A DNA stretch of 6,112 nucleotides from Clostridia bacterium. Lineage in GTDB: Bacteria > Bacillota_A > Clostridia > Oscillospirales > SIG627. Below the pieces are notes generated by a model, which worked only from the letters and a program-made list of their open reading frames with translations, had not been told where the DNA came from and searched no databases. Positions 1 to 5,711 of the stretch are shown one piece after another (the first letter of the stretch is position 1; each line of letters opens with the position of its first letter). The stretch covers positions 1-6,112 of the forward strand of contig JAFVYT010000079.1 in NCBI GenBank assembly GCA_017508505.1, in the 5' to 3' direction. Both the position numbers and the translations under genes were made by a program.

Positions 1-9
1 AAAAAGTTA

Positions 10-28
10 AAAAAAGCAAGGCTTTTTT
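10..28 (+). terminator. Weak terminator-like hairpin upstream of the SDR gene
   Basis: An 8-bp inverted repeat, AAAAAAGC, loop AAG, then GCTTTTTT, ends in a T run. It has the outline of a rho-independent terminator for a gene lying before the window, but only two of its pairs are G-C, so it would be a weak one. It could instead be an accident of a very A/T-rich gap. The rest of 29-69 is A-rich leader with no convincing -35/-10 pair, so it is unclear whether the operon starts here or continues from upstream. Confidence 0.3.
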
Positions 29-69
29 CGATAGAGAGTATCAAAAAACAAAAAAGAAAGGAAACGACT

Positions 70-828
70 ATGAATTTCAGCGGAACGTGTGCTCTGGTTA
101 CGGGTGCCGCCTCCGGAATGGGTCTTGTCTTCTCCCAAAGCTACGTGGCCTTGGGTGGGTGCGTCGTGATGTGCGACGTGCAAAGGGAGGCCTTAAACGA
201 GGCCGTCAAGACCATTGAAAACGGAGAAGGACGCGTGCTGCCCGTAGTATGCGACGTCAGAGACTACAGCTCGGTCACAAACGCACGGGACAAGGCGGTG
301 GAGGCCTTTGGCAGGATCGACCTTGCGGTGAGCTTTGCGGGAGGAACCGCCACCCGCATCCACAAGGTACCCAAGGAATCGGAGTTTCCCGACATCCCCA
401 TCGAGGTATACGATTGGGGCATCGACGTCAACCTGAAGGGGCCCTTTTACGTCGCTCACGCGGTGATGGCTCAAATGCGCAAGCAGGAGAGCGGTCTGAT
501 CGTCAACATCGGCTCCATCACGGGAGCGGAAGGGTCAAAAAAGGGGATGGACTACGCCGCCTCCAAGGCTGCCTTGATGTACGGCTTGACCAAATCTCTG
601 GCCCAATACGGCGCAAGGTATAACGTAAGATGCGTTTGCGTATCTCCCGGTCCGGTTCTGACCCGAGCGGCCATGGCAAAGATGAAGACCCTTTTGGGCA
701 GAGCCGCTGAGCCGCAGGAGATCGTGGATCTGATCCTTTTCCTCGCTTCGGACAAGGGGCAGTTCATCAATGGAGAAAACATTATGATCGACGGTGGCAG
801 AAATGCCATGACAAGGAGTAGCCAATGA
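70..828 (+). CDS. Short-chain dehydrogenase/reductase (SDR), classical type
   Basis: Predicted cytoplasmic NAD(P)-dependent oxidoreductase of the classical SDR family, 252 residues, which is the usual length. The Rossmann motif TGAASGMG is at residues 11-18. Asp36 after the second strand suggests NAD rather than NADP. The adenine-site Asp62 is in VCDV. SFAG (88-91) stands in for the usual NNAG. The catalytic tetrad is complete: Asn121, Ser149 (in NIGS), Tyr162 and Lys166 (YAASK). SPGPVLT (192-198) and a C-terminal GENIMIDGG also fit the family. The segment before the last helix is short, so the substrate lid is small. The ATG at 70 is preceded by AAAGGAAA at 57-64. The stop codon overlaps the next start (ATGA, 825-828), so the two genes are probably translationally coupled. 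The family is certain. The substrate cannot be read from sequence; a hydroxyl on a sugar acid, cyclitol or hydroaromatic ring is possible given the dehydratase-like neighbour. Confidence 0.93.
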   Translation: MNFSGTCALVTGAASGMGLVFSQSYVALGGCVVMCDVQREALNEAVKTIENGEGRVLPVVCDVRDYSSVTNARDKAVEAFGRIDLAVSFAGGTATRIHKVPKESEFPDIPIEVYDWGIDVNLKGPFYVAHAVMAQMRKQESGLIVNIGSITGAEGSKKGMDYAASKAALMYGLTKSLAQYGARYNVRCVCVSPGPVLTRAAMAKMKTLLGRAAEPQEIVDLILFLASDKGQFINGENIMIDGGRNAMTRSSQ

Positions 829-1586
829 AACCGACCTTTTTGAGAGAGGGCTTTACCCCTCTGACCGTGATCCTTCAGTGCAGAACCCCCGAGGTGGCCA
901 TCGGACGTATCCGCAACGCTCTGTGTCAGGGAGCGGAGGCCTTCGGTCTGCAGGCGGAGTCCCTTTACGTGGAGCATCAGAACGAAGCGGTATTCCGCAA
1001 GCTCTTTTCCGAAATGAAGGGCCGCCCCATTTACGTAACCAACTACCGCTCCTGCCAAAACGTGGGCAAGAGCCAGGAGGAATTGGCGGAGGGGCTTGTG
1101 ACCCTCGCCCGCTGCGGAGCCACCCTCTGTGACGTCCCCGGCGATATGTTTGCGGAAAAGCACCCCTTGGAATTGACCGAGGATCCCGAAGCCATCCAAA
1201 AGCAGATGGCGCTCATCGACCGTCTGCACGAGATGGGGGCAGAGGTCCTGATGAGCTCCCACGTAAAAAAGTACACCCCTGCCGAGACGGTGCTTGCCAT
1301 CGCCCGGGAGCAAAAAAGACGCGGTGCGGACATCATCAAGATCGTTGTAAAGGCAAACGATATGGCCGAGCAGCTTGAAAATATGCGCATCAACAATCTG
1401 TTGAAGGAGGAATTGGGTGCTCCCTTCCTCTTCCTTTCCGGAGGCGTTTGCTCTCTGCACCGCAGACTCGGGCTGAAGCTCGGGTGCTGTATGGCGCTTT
1501 GCGTGTACGAGCACGACGAAAACTCCACCTCAGCACAGCCCTTGCTTTCCACCATGAAAACCGTTCGTGACGGAATCGATTTTTAA
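825..1586 (+). CDS. Type I 3-dehydroquinate dehydratase-like Schiff-base enzyme, divergent substrate site
   Basis: A 253-residue protein of the length and pattern of type I (AroD-class) 3-dehydroquinate dehydratase, a TIM-barrel enzyme that forms an imine with its substrate. The catalytic His is visible as His146 (VLMSSH, matching the family's VIMSNHDF) and the Schiff-base Lys as Lys172 (ADIIKI, matching ADIPKI). Their 26-residue spacing is close to that in AroD. Arg75 (TNYRS) aligns with the family's FTFR arginine. The C-terminal SGGVCS and SAQP resemble the SMG...SR and PGQ segments. Oddly, the EWRxD substrate-binding motif reads GLQAE (41-45), so the usual Glu and Arg are missing. No shikimate-pathway gene is nearby. 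The start overlaps the SDR stop and has AAGGAG at 813-818. By hand alignment I infer a catabolic lyase or dehydratase related to AroD rather than the biosynthetic enzyme. The fold is fairly certain, the substrate unknown. Confidence 0.8.
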   Translation: MKPTFLREGFTPLTVILQCRTPEVAIGRIRNALCQGAEAFGLQAESLYVEHQNEAVFRKLFSEMKGRPIYVTNYRSCQNVGKSQEELAEGLVTLARCGATLCDVPGDMFAEKHPLELTEDPEAIQKQMALIDRLHEMGAEVLMSSHVKKYTPAETVLAIAREQKRRGADIIKIVVKANDMAEQLENMRINNLLKEELGAPFLFLSGGVCSLHRRLGLKLGCCMALCVYEHDENSTSAQPLLSTMKTVRDGIDF

Positions 1587-1607
1587 TAAAAAAGGAGAAA
1601 GAGTACA

Positions 1608-2591
1608 ATGAAAGCAATTTTGGTAAACGATGATCAGAGCCTTCGCTGGGACAACGTGCCCGATCCCGTATGCGGCAAGGAGGACTGTCTGGTCAAGATC
1701 GAGTGTGCCGCACTGAACCGCGCTGACCTGATGCAAAGAGAGGGTGACTATCCCCCTCCTCCCGGTTGCCCCGAATGGATGGGTCTTGAGATCGCCGGTA
1801 TCCTCGTCGAGGTCGGTGAGATCGCCGCGGAAAAGGGCGGCTGGAAGGTAGGCGACAAGGTTTGCGCCCTGCTCGGCGGCGGCGGCTACGCACAGTTTGC
1901 CAACGTCAAATACGATATGCTGATGCCCGTTCCCAACAACTGCTCGATGGTGGAGGCTTCGGCCATCCCCGAGGCCTTCGCGACCGCTTACCTGAACCTC
2001 TTTATCGAGGGTAAGATCGAGGCAGGCAACACCCTTTTGATGAACGCAGGCGCCAGCGGACTTGCCAGCGTGATCATCCCCATGGCAAAGGCCTTCGGTG
2101 TCCGCGTCATTACCACGGTTCTGACCCGTCAGATCGCCGACAGCATCAGCCATTTGAAGGCAGACCGCGTGGTGGTAACCACCGAGGAGAACATCGCTGA
2201 GGTTCTCAAGGAGGAATTGGAGGCAGGGCATCCCGTGGACGTGGCCATCGACTGTCTGGGCGGTGAGATTATGGGCAAGTGCATCCACTACTTAAAGCAC
2301 GGCGCACGCTGGATCATGATCGCGGCTCTCGCAGGACAGAAGACCGAGATCGACCTGAAGAACATCTACGTCAGAAACGTACGCATCATCGGCTCCACCC
2401 TCCGCAGCCGTACCCCCGAGACCAAGGCTCAGATCCTGAGAGAATTGGTGGAGAAGGTTTGGCCCAAGGTGGAAACCGGCGAGGTGAAGCCCACCATCTA
2501 CAAGGTGCTTCCCATCACCGAGGCCGAGGCGGCCCACGACATCCTCTACAAGGGGCAAAACGTCGGAAAGGTCGTTCTGACCGTCGAATAA
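1608..2591 (+). CDS. PIG3-type NAD(P)H:quinone oxidoreductase (zinc-independent MDR)
   Basis: A 327-residue medium-chain dehydrogenase/reductase of the quinone oxidoreductase branch, closely resembling human TP53I3/PIG3. Matching signatures are ALNRADLMQREG (35-46), YPPPPG (48-53), GLEIAG (59-64), WKVGD (79-83), ALLGGGGYAQ (87-96), AIPEA (119-123), AIDCLGG, LRSRTPETK and the C-terminal NVGKVVLTVE. Structural and catalytic zinc ligands are absent, as expected for this branch. Such enzymes use NADPH to reduce quinones, enones or alkenals in the cytoplasm. The cofactor loop reads AGASGLAS (147-154), where the usual G-V-G has Ala for the last Gly, a mild departure. AAAGGAG at 1590-1596 serves the ATG at 1608, 21 bases after the preceding stop, so it is the third gene of the operon. 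A role in reducing an unsaturated product of the preceding dehydratase-like enzyme is inference; detoxification is the alternative. Confidence 0.9.
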   Translation: MKAILVNDDQSLRWDNVPDPVCGKEDCLVKIECAALNRADLMQREGDYPPPPGCPEWMGLEIAGILVEVGEIAAEKGGWKVGDKVCALLGGGGYAQFANVKYDMLMPVPNNCSMVEASAIPEAFATAYLNLFIEGKIEAGNTLLMNAGASGLASVIIPMAKAFGVRVITTVLTRQIADSISHLKADRVVVTTEENIAEVLKEELEAGHPVDVAIDCLGGEIMGKCIHYLKHGARWIMIAALAGQKTEIDLKNIYVRNVRIIGSTLRSRTPETKAQILRELVEKVWPKVETGEVKPTIYKVLPITEAEAAHDILYKGQNVGKVVLTVE

Positions 2592-2599
2592 ACCCATAC

Positions 2600-2633
2600 A
2601 AAAAAATGCTACCGAAATCGGTAGCATTTTTTT
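2600..2633. terminator. Bidirectional rho-independent terminator between convergent operons
   Basis: A perfect inverted repeat lies 8 bases after the quinone oxidoreductase stop and 8 bases before the end of the convergent ceramidase-like gene. The GC-rich core TGCTACCG pairs with CGGTAGCA around the tetraloop AAAT (2615-2618). The stem extends outward through an A-tract (2600-2606) pairing with a T-tract (2627-2633). Each strand therefore ends its hairpin with a T run, so one element can terminate both the plus-strand and minus-strand operons. Confidence 0.92.
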
Positions 2634-2641
2634 CTTTTCTC

Positions 2642-4129
2642 TTATTTCCACATATCGCGGATCTGCTGCAGGGTGCGGTTGACCAAGAGATCCCCTCCCA
2701 CGTGCCCTGCGGTACCGGAGGAAACGTAAGCGGAATAGTGACTTCCCTCCTCCGCCTTCTTGGTGGGCAGATATCCGTAAGCGCCGCAGGCAAGCTGGAT
2801 CAGGAAGGTCTGTGCAGCCTTGCTTCTGGCACGGATGCGGTTGCCGTAGTCAAGGAAGAGCTCGTAGGGGTTGGTGGCGAAGGCCACGTCGCCCAAACGG
2901 AGGTAGTGCACCTCGATCTCCACGTTCTCGATCTCCTGCTGAACCTCGTAGCGGCGAATGGTGCCCGCGTGGATGTGGAGACGAGCATTATCCACGTAGT
3001 TGATGACACCCTTGTTCTCCTTGGAAAAGTCCCGAATGGCCTTCACGGCCTCGTTGTACTCCTTCATGGTGACGCGGCGCAGAGGCATGGCAAGCATCTC
3101 GTGACGGTGCTCCAGAACGGTGTCGGAAACGTACTCCTCAACCTCCTCCAAGGCGTAGAGGATCTCGTCGGCGATACGGCGGCCTGCCTTCCTGCACCCG
3201 CTCAAATCAAACATAGAGGGGTCGGCACGACGGAAGGGCACGTTTTCACGGTGAATATTCGGGTCGTTGATGGGGGTCTCGGGATCCACCCAGCGGATCA
3301 GGTCGCGGGGGCACTGATCCCCTGCGGGAGAGATGAGTCCGAGGACGAAGATTTCCTTGCCGTACACCTTGCGCAGCTTTTCCTTCACCTTGCCCCAATA
3401 GTCGGAGGAGATGAAGCTGCGATGCTCCAAAACCTGCGCGGGGCAGGCCACGTTGGCGATGACGCCCGTCAAGGCTTTATCGGGGGTGTAGGTGAAGAGC
3501 ATTTCGATGCCGCTGTCGTTGCCGCCCTCCAGCTCCGTAAAGCCGGCAAGATTGGTATCTCCCCACATCTGCGCACTGCCGTCGTCAAAGCAAACTCTGC
3601 GGTTCATTCCGACGGCGGCACGGCCAAAGCCCGAGGCATACACAGCTTTGGCGCGGGCATCCCAAGCGGCGATGGCGGCAGAGGCGATGGCACGGGCGAT
3701 GTACTCCCTTGCCTCGTCCCCGTCAAAGAGGTCGGCCCCCTCATAGGAAACGAGGGTCTCGTAGCGGGCGTCCGGGAGAAGAGCCTTCAAAACGTCCAGC
3801 GTGGCGCCGATGGCGCCCAAGTCGCTCCGCCCGGAATAGCCGGGGCCTGTGTGAGTATGAATGGCGCTGACGATCACCTTATCCGCAGGGACGTCGGGGC
3901 GCTCGGCAAGACACTCCCGAACCCGCTTCAGTAAGGTGGCGCCGGTGCTGACCAGATCGCAGGAGCAGAAGATCACGGCGTCGCCTCCGCACTCCAGAGC
4001 AAGGGCGGTCACCGTCAGGTCAGACTCCAGCTCACACGAAATACGCTCGTAAAACTGACCCGCAAGGTTGACCTTGCAGCCCTCGGGGATCAGGCTTTTT
4101 TCATTCCAACCGATTTTGATGCTTGCCAT
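2642..4129 (-). CDS. Cytoplasmic neutral/alkaline ceramidase N-terminal domain-like protein
   Basis: A 495-residue protein resembling the N-terminal domain of neutral/alkaline non-lysosomal ceramidase, zinc-dependent amide hydrolases. The clearest signature is SAIHTHTGPGYSG (88-100), equivalent to the family's SATHTHSGPGG, whose first His is a zinc ligand (His91 here). Preceding it is the typical strand FCSCDLVST (54-62). Further on, VACPAQVLEH...ISSDYWG resembles the family's ACHPTVLG...ISADYPG, but the second zinc His of CHP is not at its usual place; His in LEH may substitute. No signal peptide or membrane segment is seen (MASIKIGWNEK), and the C-terminal domain of true ceramidases is lacking, so it is probably intracellular and not acting on membrane ceramide. 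AGGAGAGG lies at 4134-4141 directly after the isomerase-like gene, 12 bases between stop and start, so the two are co-transcribed. Activity on another N-acyl or sugar-derived compound is possible; the substrate is unknown. Confidence 0.8.
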   Translation of the reverse strand: MASIKIGWNEKSLIPEGCKVNLAGQFYERISCELESDLTVTALALECGGDAVIFCSCDLVSTGATLLKRVRECLAERPDVPADKVIVSAIHTHTGPGYSGRSDLGAIGATLDVLKALLPDARYETLVSYEGADLFDGDEAREYIARAIASAAIAAWDARAKAVYASGFGRAAVGMNRRVCFDDGSAQMWGDTNLAGFTELEGGNDSGIEMLFTYTPDKALTGVIANVACPAQVLEHRSFISSDYWGKVKEKLRKVYGKEIFVLGLISPAGDQCPRDLIRWVDPETPINDPNIHRENVPFRRADPSMFDLSGCRKAGRRIADEILYALEEVEEYVSDTVLEHRHEMLAMPLRRVTMKEYNEAVKAIRDFSKENKGVINYVDNARLHIHAGTIRRYEVQQEIENVEIEVHYLRLGDVAFATNPYELFLDYGNRIRARSKAAQTFLIQLACGAYGYLPTKKAEEGSHYSAYVSSGTAGHVGGDLLVNRTLQQIRDMWK

Positions 4130-4141
4130 TGTACCTCTCCT

Positions 4142-5494
4142 TTACCGAACGATTTCAATCCCGAGGATGCGGCAGAGATCCTCTACAAGACCCGTCTGAT
4201 CTCCGTAGGAAATGATGTAGTGCTGGCACGCAACCTTGTCCGCAAAGGCGGGCACGTCGGAGAGCAGAATGCGAAGTCCGGGCAGCTGCGGTGCGGGCTG
4301 GGTCCAGCCTGCCTCCTCCCACTTGGGCGGGGTCTTGCCCTCACCCTTGACCATATGCATATAATACTTGCCGTCCGCCTGGAAGAGACGGCAAAGGGTG
4401 ATCTCGCCCTCCTTGACGCGGCTGACGTTGAGGATGCCCTCGGAGAGTGCACCGAAGGCCGCGGGCATCACGTGGACGCCGTCCTTTGTGACCTCGGCGG
4501 GCACATAGTCGGGAACACCTGCCAAAACGGAGTCCTCAAAGAATTCGTAAAACTCCAGATACGCGGCACACTGCCCCGTCAGATAACGGATCATCAGCTG
4601 GGTCACGCTTCCCAGGCAGTCGTTTTCGGGAACGGTGCAGAGACCGTCCTCGTCCGCAAGGAGCATAAAGATGGGTGCAGGGGGGAAGCCCAAAAGCTTC
4701 TTCATACCGTCCACGTCCTTCAGGGAAACGGCATCGTACCCTCTCTCGCGGCAGATGGCACTTGCGGCAAGATAGTAGCCCGCGGCCTTCTCCAGACTCT
4801 CCCGCTTTGCCTCCTTCAAAAAGTTCCACTTGGACATGGCGTTGCGGATGACCGCATCCTTCTCCTCGGGGGTGACCGCAAGGTAGCGCTGCTCCAGCTC
4901 CAGAAGGTCGAAGCTTTCGATGTCACTGCCCACCACCCGCTTCAGGGAGGGGCCGTCAAAGAGGGTGCCGTAGAGGATCATATCACGGAAGCCGCCCATA
5001 CCGATGCGGGAATGGCGAAGCTTGGCGGCGGCAGAGGCGGCCTTGACAAATCTTGCCACACGGTCCACTCGGGAGGGAAGGCCGATGATATCGTAAAGAT
5101 AAACAAAGCGGTAGCCCAGATCCGCAAAGGTCTTGCGGAGGGCGGTGGTGCCTGCCTGATCGGCGGTGGTCACGATGCGTCCGTCGGACTCGATCCACCC
5201 GCACAGACCCCAAAGCACCATGGGCTTTTCACGGAAGTGCTCCGTAACCTTGACTACGGCGTGAGTGGGGATCCAGCCTGCGATGCACACCACGAGGCAA
5301 TCGAAGTCCTGCCCCTTCAGGGTGGCGACGGCCTTCTTGATATCCTTTTCCTCCGGATCGTCCGTTACGGGATATACGCTGCGGACCAGCTCGACCCCTT
5401 GGCCTTTCAGAGCGGCCTCAGCGGCGGCGCACTTGTCCTGCAGGATCTCAATGGGGGTATTGACCTCACCGAAGCCTACGAATGCTGCTTTCAT
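4142..5494 (-). CDS. L-fucose/L-arabinose isomerase-family protein
   Basis: A 450-residue protein of the L-fucose isomerase and related-protein family (COG2407-type), which interconverts aldoses and ketoses using a divalent metal. The N-terminal Rossmann-like part runs from MKAAFVGFGEVN through DCLVVCIAGWIPTHAV (65-80) and MVLWGLCGW (92-100). Candidate metal ligands are Glu290 (VPEND), Glu314 (YLEF) and His425 (CQHY). The 24-residue gap between the first two equals that between Glu337 and Asp361 of E. coli FucI, so the second ligand appears changed from Asp to Glu. It is shorter than FucI (about 590 residues), typical of the diverse sugar-isomerase relatives that include bacterial sulfoquinovose isomerase. 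The start has AAGGAA at 5504-5509. It is the first gene of a minus-strand operon with the ceramidase-like gene and is divergent from a LacI-type regulator, which points to inducible carbohydrate use. The sugar is unknown. Confidence 0.85.
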   Translation of the reverse strand: MKAAFVGFGEVNTPIEILQDKCAAAEAALKGQGVELVRSVYPVTDDPEEKDIKKAVATLKGQDFDCLVVCIAGWIPTHAVVKVTEHFREKPMVLWGLCGWIESDGRIVTTADQAGTTALRKTFADLGYRFVYLYDIIGLPSRVDRVARFVKAASAAAKLRHSRIGMGGFRDMILYGTLFDGPSLKRVVGSDIESFDLLELEQRYLAVTPEEKDAVIRNAMSKWNFLKEAKRESLEKAAGYYLAASAICRERGYDAVSLKDVDGMKKLLGFPPAPIFMLLADEDGLCTVPENDCLGSVTQLMIRYLTGQCAAYLEFYEFFEDSVLAGVPDYVPAEVTKDGVHVMPAAFGALSEGILNVSRVKEGEITLCRLFQADGKYYMHMVKGEGKTPPKWEEAGWTQPAPQLPGLRILLSDVPAFADKVACQHYIISYGDQTGLVEDLCRILGIEIVR

Positions 5495-5522
5495 ATCTTT
5501 GATTCCTTTCCAAAATAGAATT

Positions 5523-5536
5523 CCGTGCTCTCACGG
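5523..5536. promoter_or_regulatory. Small perfect palindrome in the isomerase-gene leader
   Basis: CCGTG-CTCT-CACGG is a 5-bp perfect inverted repeat with a 4-base centre. It lies about 30 bases before the isomerase start and just downstream of the proposed minus-strand transcription start, a position where a repressor site or leader hairpin would act. On the plus strand it is followed by TCTTTTTT, so it could also be a short terminator stopping antisense readthrough. Five pairs is too little to decide among these. Confidence 0.35.
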
Positions 5537-5554
5537 TCTTTTTTCCCTACTACC

Positions 5555-5582
5555 ATATTACCACGTTTTGGCTCGGATACAA
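5555..5582 (-). promoter_or_regulatory. Probable sigma-A-type promoter of the isomerase/ceramidase-like operon
   Basis: Read on the minus strand, TTGTAT (-35, at 5577-5582) is followed after 16 bases by TAATAT (-10, at 5555-5560). A TGG just before the -10 (5561-5563) gives an extended -10 element. Transcription would begin near 5548, leaving a leader of about 54 bases that carries the CCGTG palindrome and the AAGGAA ribosome binding site. The CGAAA/TTTCG palindromes start about 12 bases upstream of the -35. Confidence 0.6.
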
Positions 5583-5594
5583 GAAAAAACGGTT

Positions 5595-5633
5595 CGAAAT
5601 ACTTTCGGATTTTACGAAAGATTTTCGTAAAAT
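5595..5633. promoter_or_regulatory. Tandem operator-like palindromes CGAAA-N3-TTTCG
   Basis: Two copies of CGAAA-N3-TTTCG occur, at 5595-5607 (spacer TAC) and 5615-5627 (spacer GAT), exactly 20 bases apart, about two helical turns. The second copy extends to a perfect 11-3-11 inverted repeat at 5609-5633 (ATTTTACGAAA, GAT, TTTCGTAAAAT). A further TTTCGTAA is at 5644-5651, 21 bases after the matching stretch at 5623-5630. The location, between a LacI-family gene and the divergent operon, makes these the best candidates for its binding sites. They lie upstream of the proposed minus-strand -35, which would suit activation or looping as well as repression. Their low GC and lack of a T-run tail on either side argue against a terminator. 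Confidence 0.7.
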
Positions 5634-5643
5634 AGCATTTTTC

Positions 5644-5662
5644 TTTCGTAAGTCTTGCGAAG
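5644..5662. promoter_or_regulatory. Imperfect third palindrome, inverted half-site order
   Basis: TTTCGTAAG-T-CTTGCGAAG is an inverted repeat with 7 Watson-Crick and 2 G-T style matches over 9 positions. It reuses the TTTCG and CGAA half-sites of the tandem pair upstream but in the opposite order. It overlaps the proposed -35 of the LacI-type gene, so binding here could give autoregulation. Confidence 0.4.
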
Positions 5663-5683
5663 CCCTCTTTTTTGTGATACAGT
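5655..5683 (+). promoter_or_regulatory. Possible promoter of the LacI-family gene
   Basis: TTGCGA (5655-5660) and TACAGT (5678-5683) are separated by 17 bases and each match the sigma-A consensus at four of six positions. Transcription would start near 5690, giving a short leader before the AGGGAGG at 5696-5702. An imperfect palindrome, TGATAC-AGTA-GCATCA (5675-5690), covers the -10. An alternative -10 is TAAAAT at 5628-5633, inside the tandem palindrome, but its upstream -35 is poor. Confidence 0.35.
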
Positions 5684-5711
5684 AGCATCAAGCAAAGGGA
5701 GGGTGAAGAAA

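Noticed and set aside
1..69. A promoter for the SDR operon in the first 69 bases (TATCAA at 39-44 as a -10)
   Set aside because: No acceptable -35 lies 16-18 bases upstream, and the A-rich sequence makes chance matches likely. The operon may begin before the window.
552..1514. A 320-codon open frame on the minus strand
   Set aside because: It is antisense to the end of the SDR gene and most of the AroD-like gene, both of which carry catalytic motifs. No domain is visible in the antisense product.
825..1586. Naming the dehydratase-like gene aroD
   Set aside because: The EWR substrate-binding residues are not seen and there is no shikimate-pathway context, so the symbol would claim an unsupported reaction.
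1074..2222. Repeated GGAGGAATTG strings inside genes (near 1075, 1405 and 2210), resembling ribosome binding sites
   Set aside because: Each encodes Glu-Glu-Leu in frame in a normal protein segment, and no sensible start codon and gene follows. They reflect shared codon choice.
2279..3934. A 551-codon open frame on the plus strand
   Set aside because: It lies antisense to the ceramidase-like gene and crosses the terminator and the end of the quinone oxidoreductase gene. The translation has no recognisable domain; it is a shadow of GC-rich codon use on the other strand.
4220..5518. A 432-codon open frame on the plus strand
   Set aside because: It is antisense to the isomerase-like gene, which has clear family motifs. 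The frame has no family signature and no convincing ribosome binding site.
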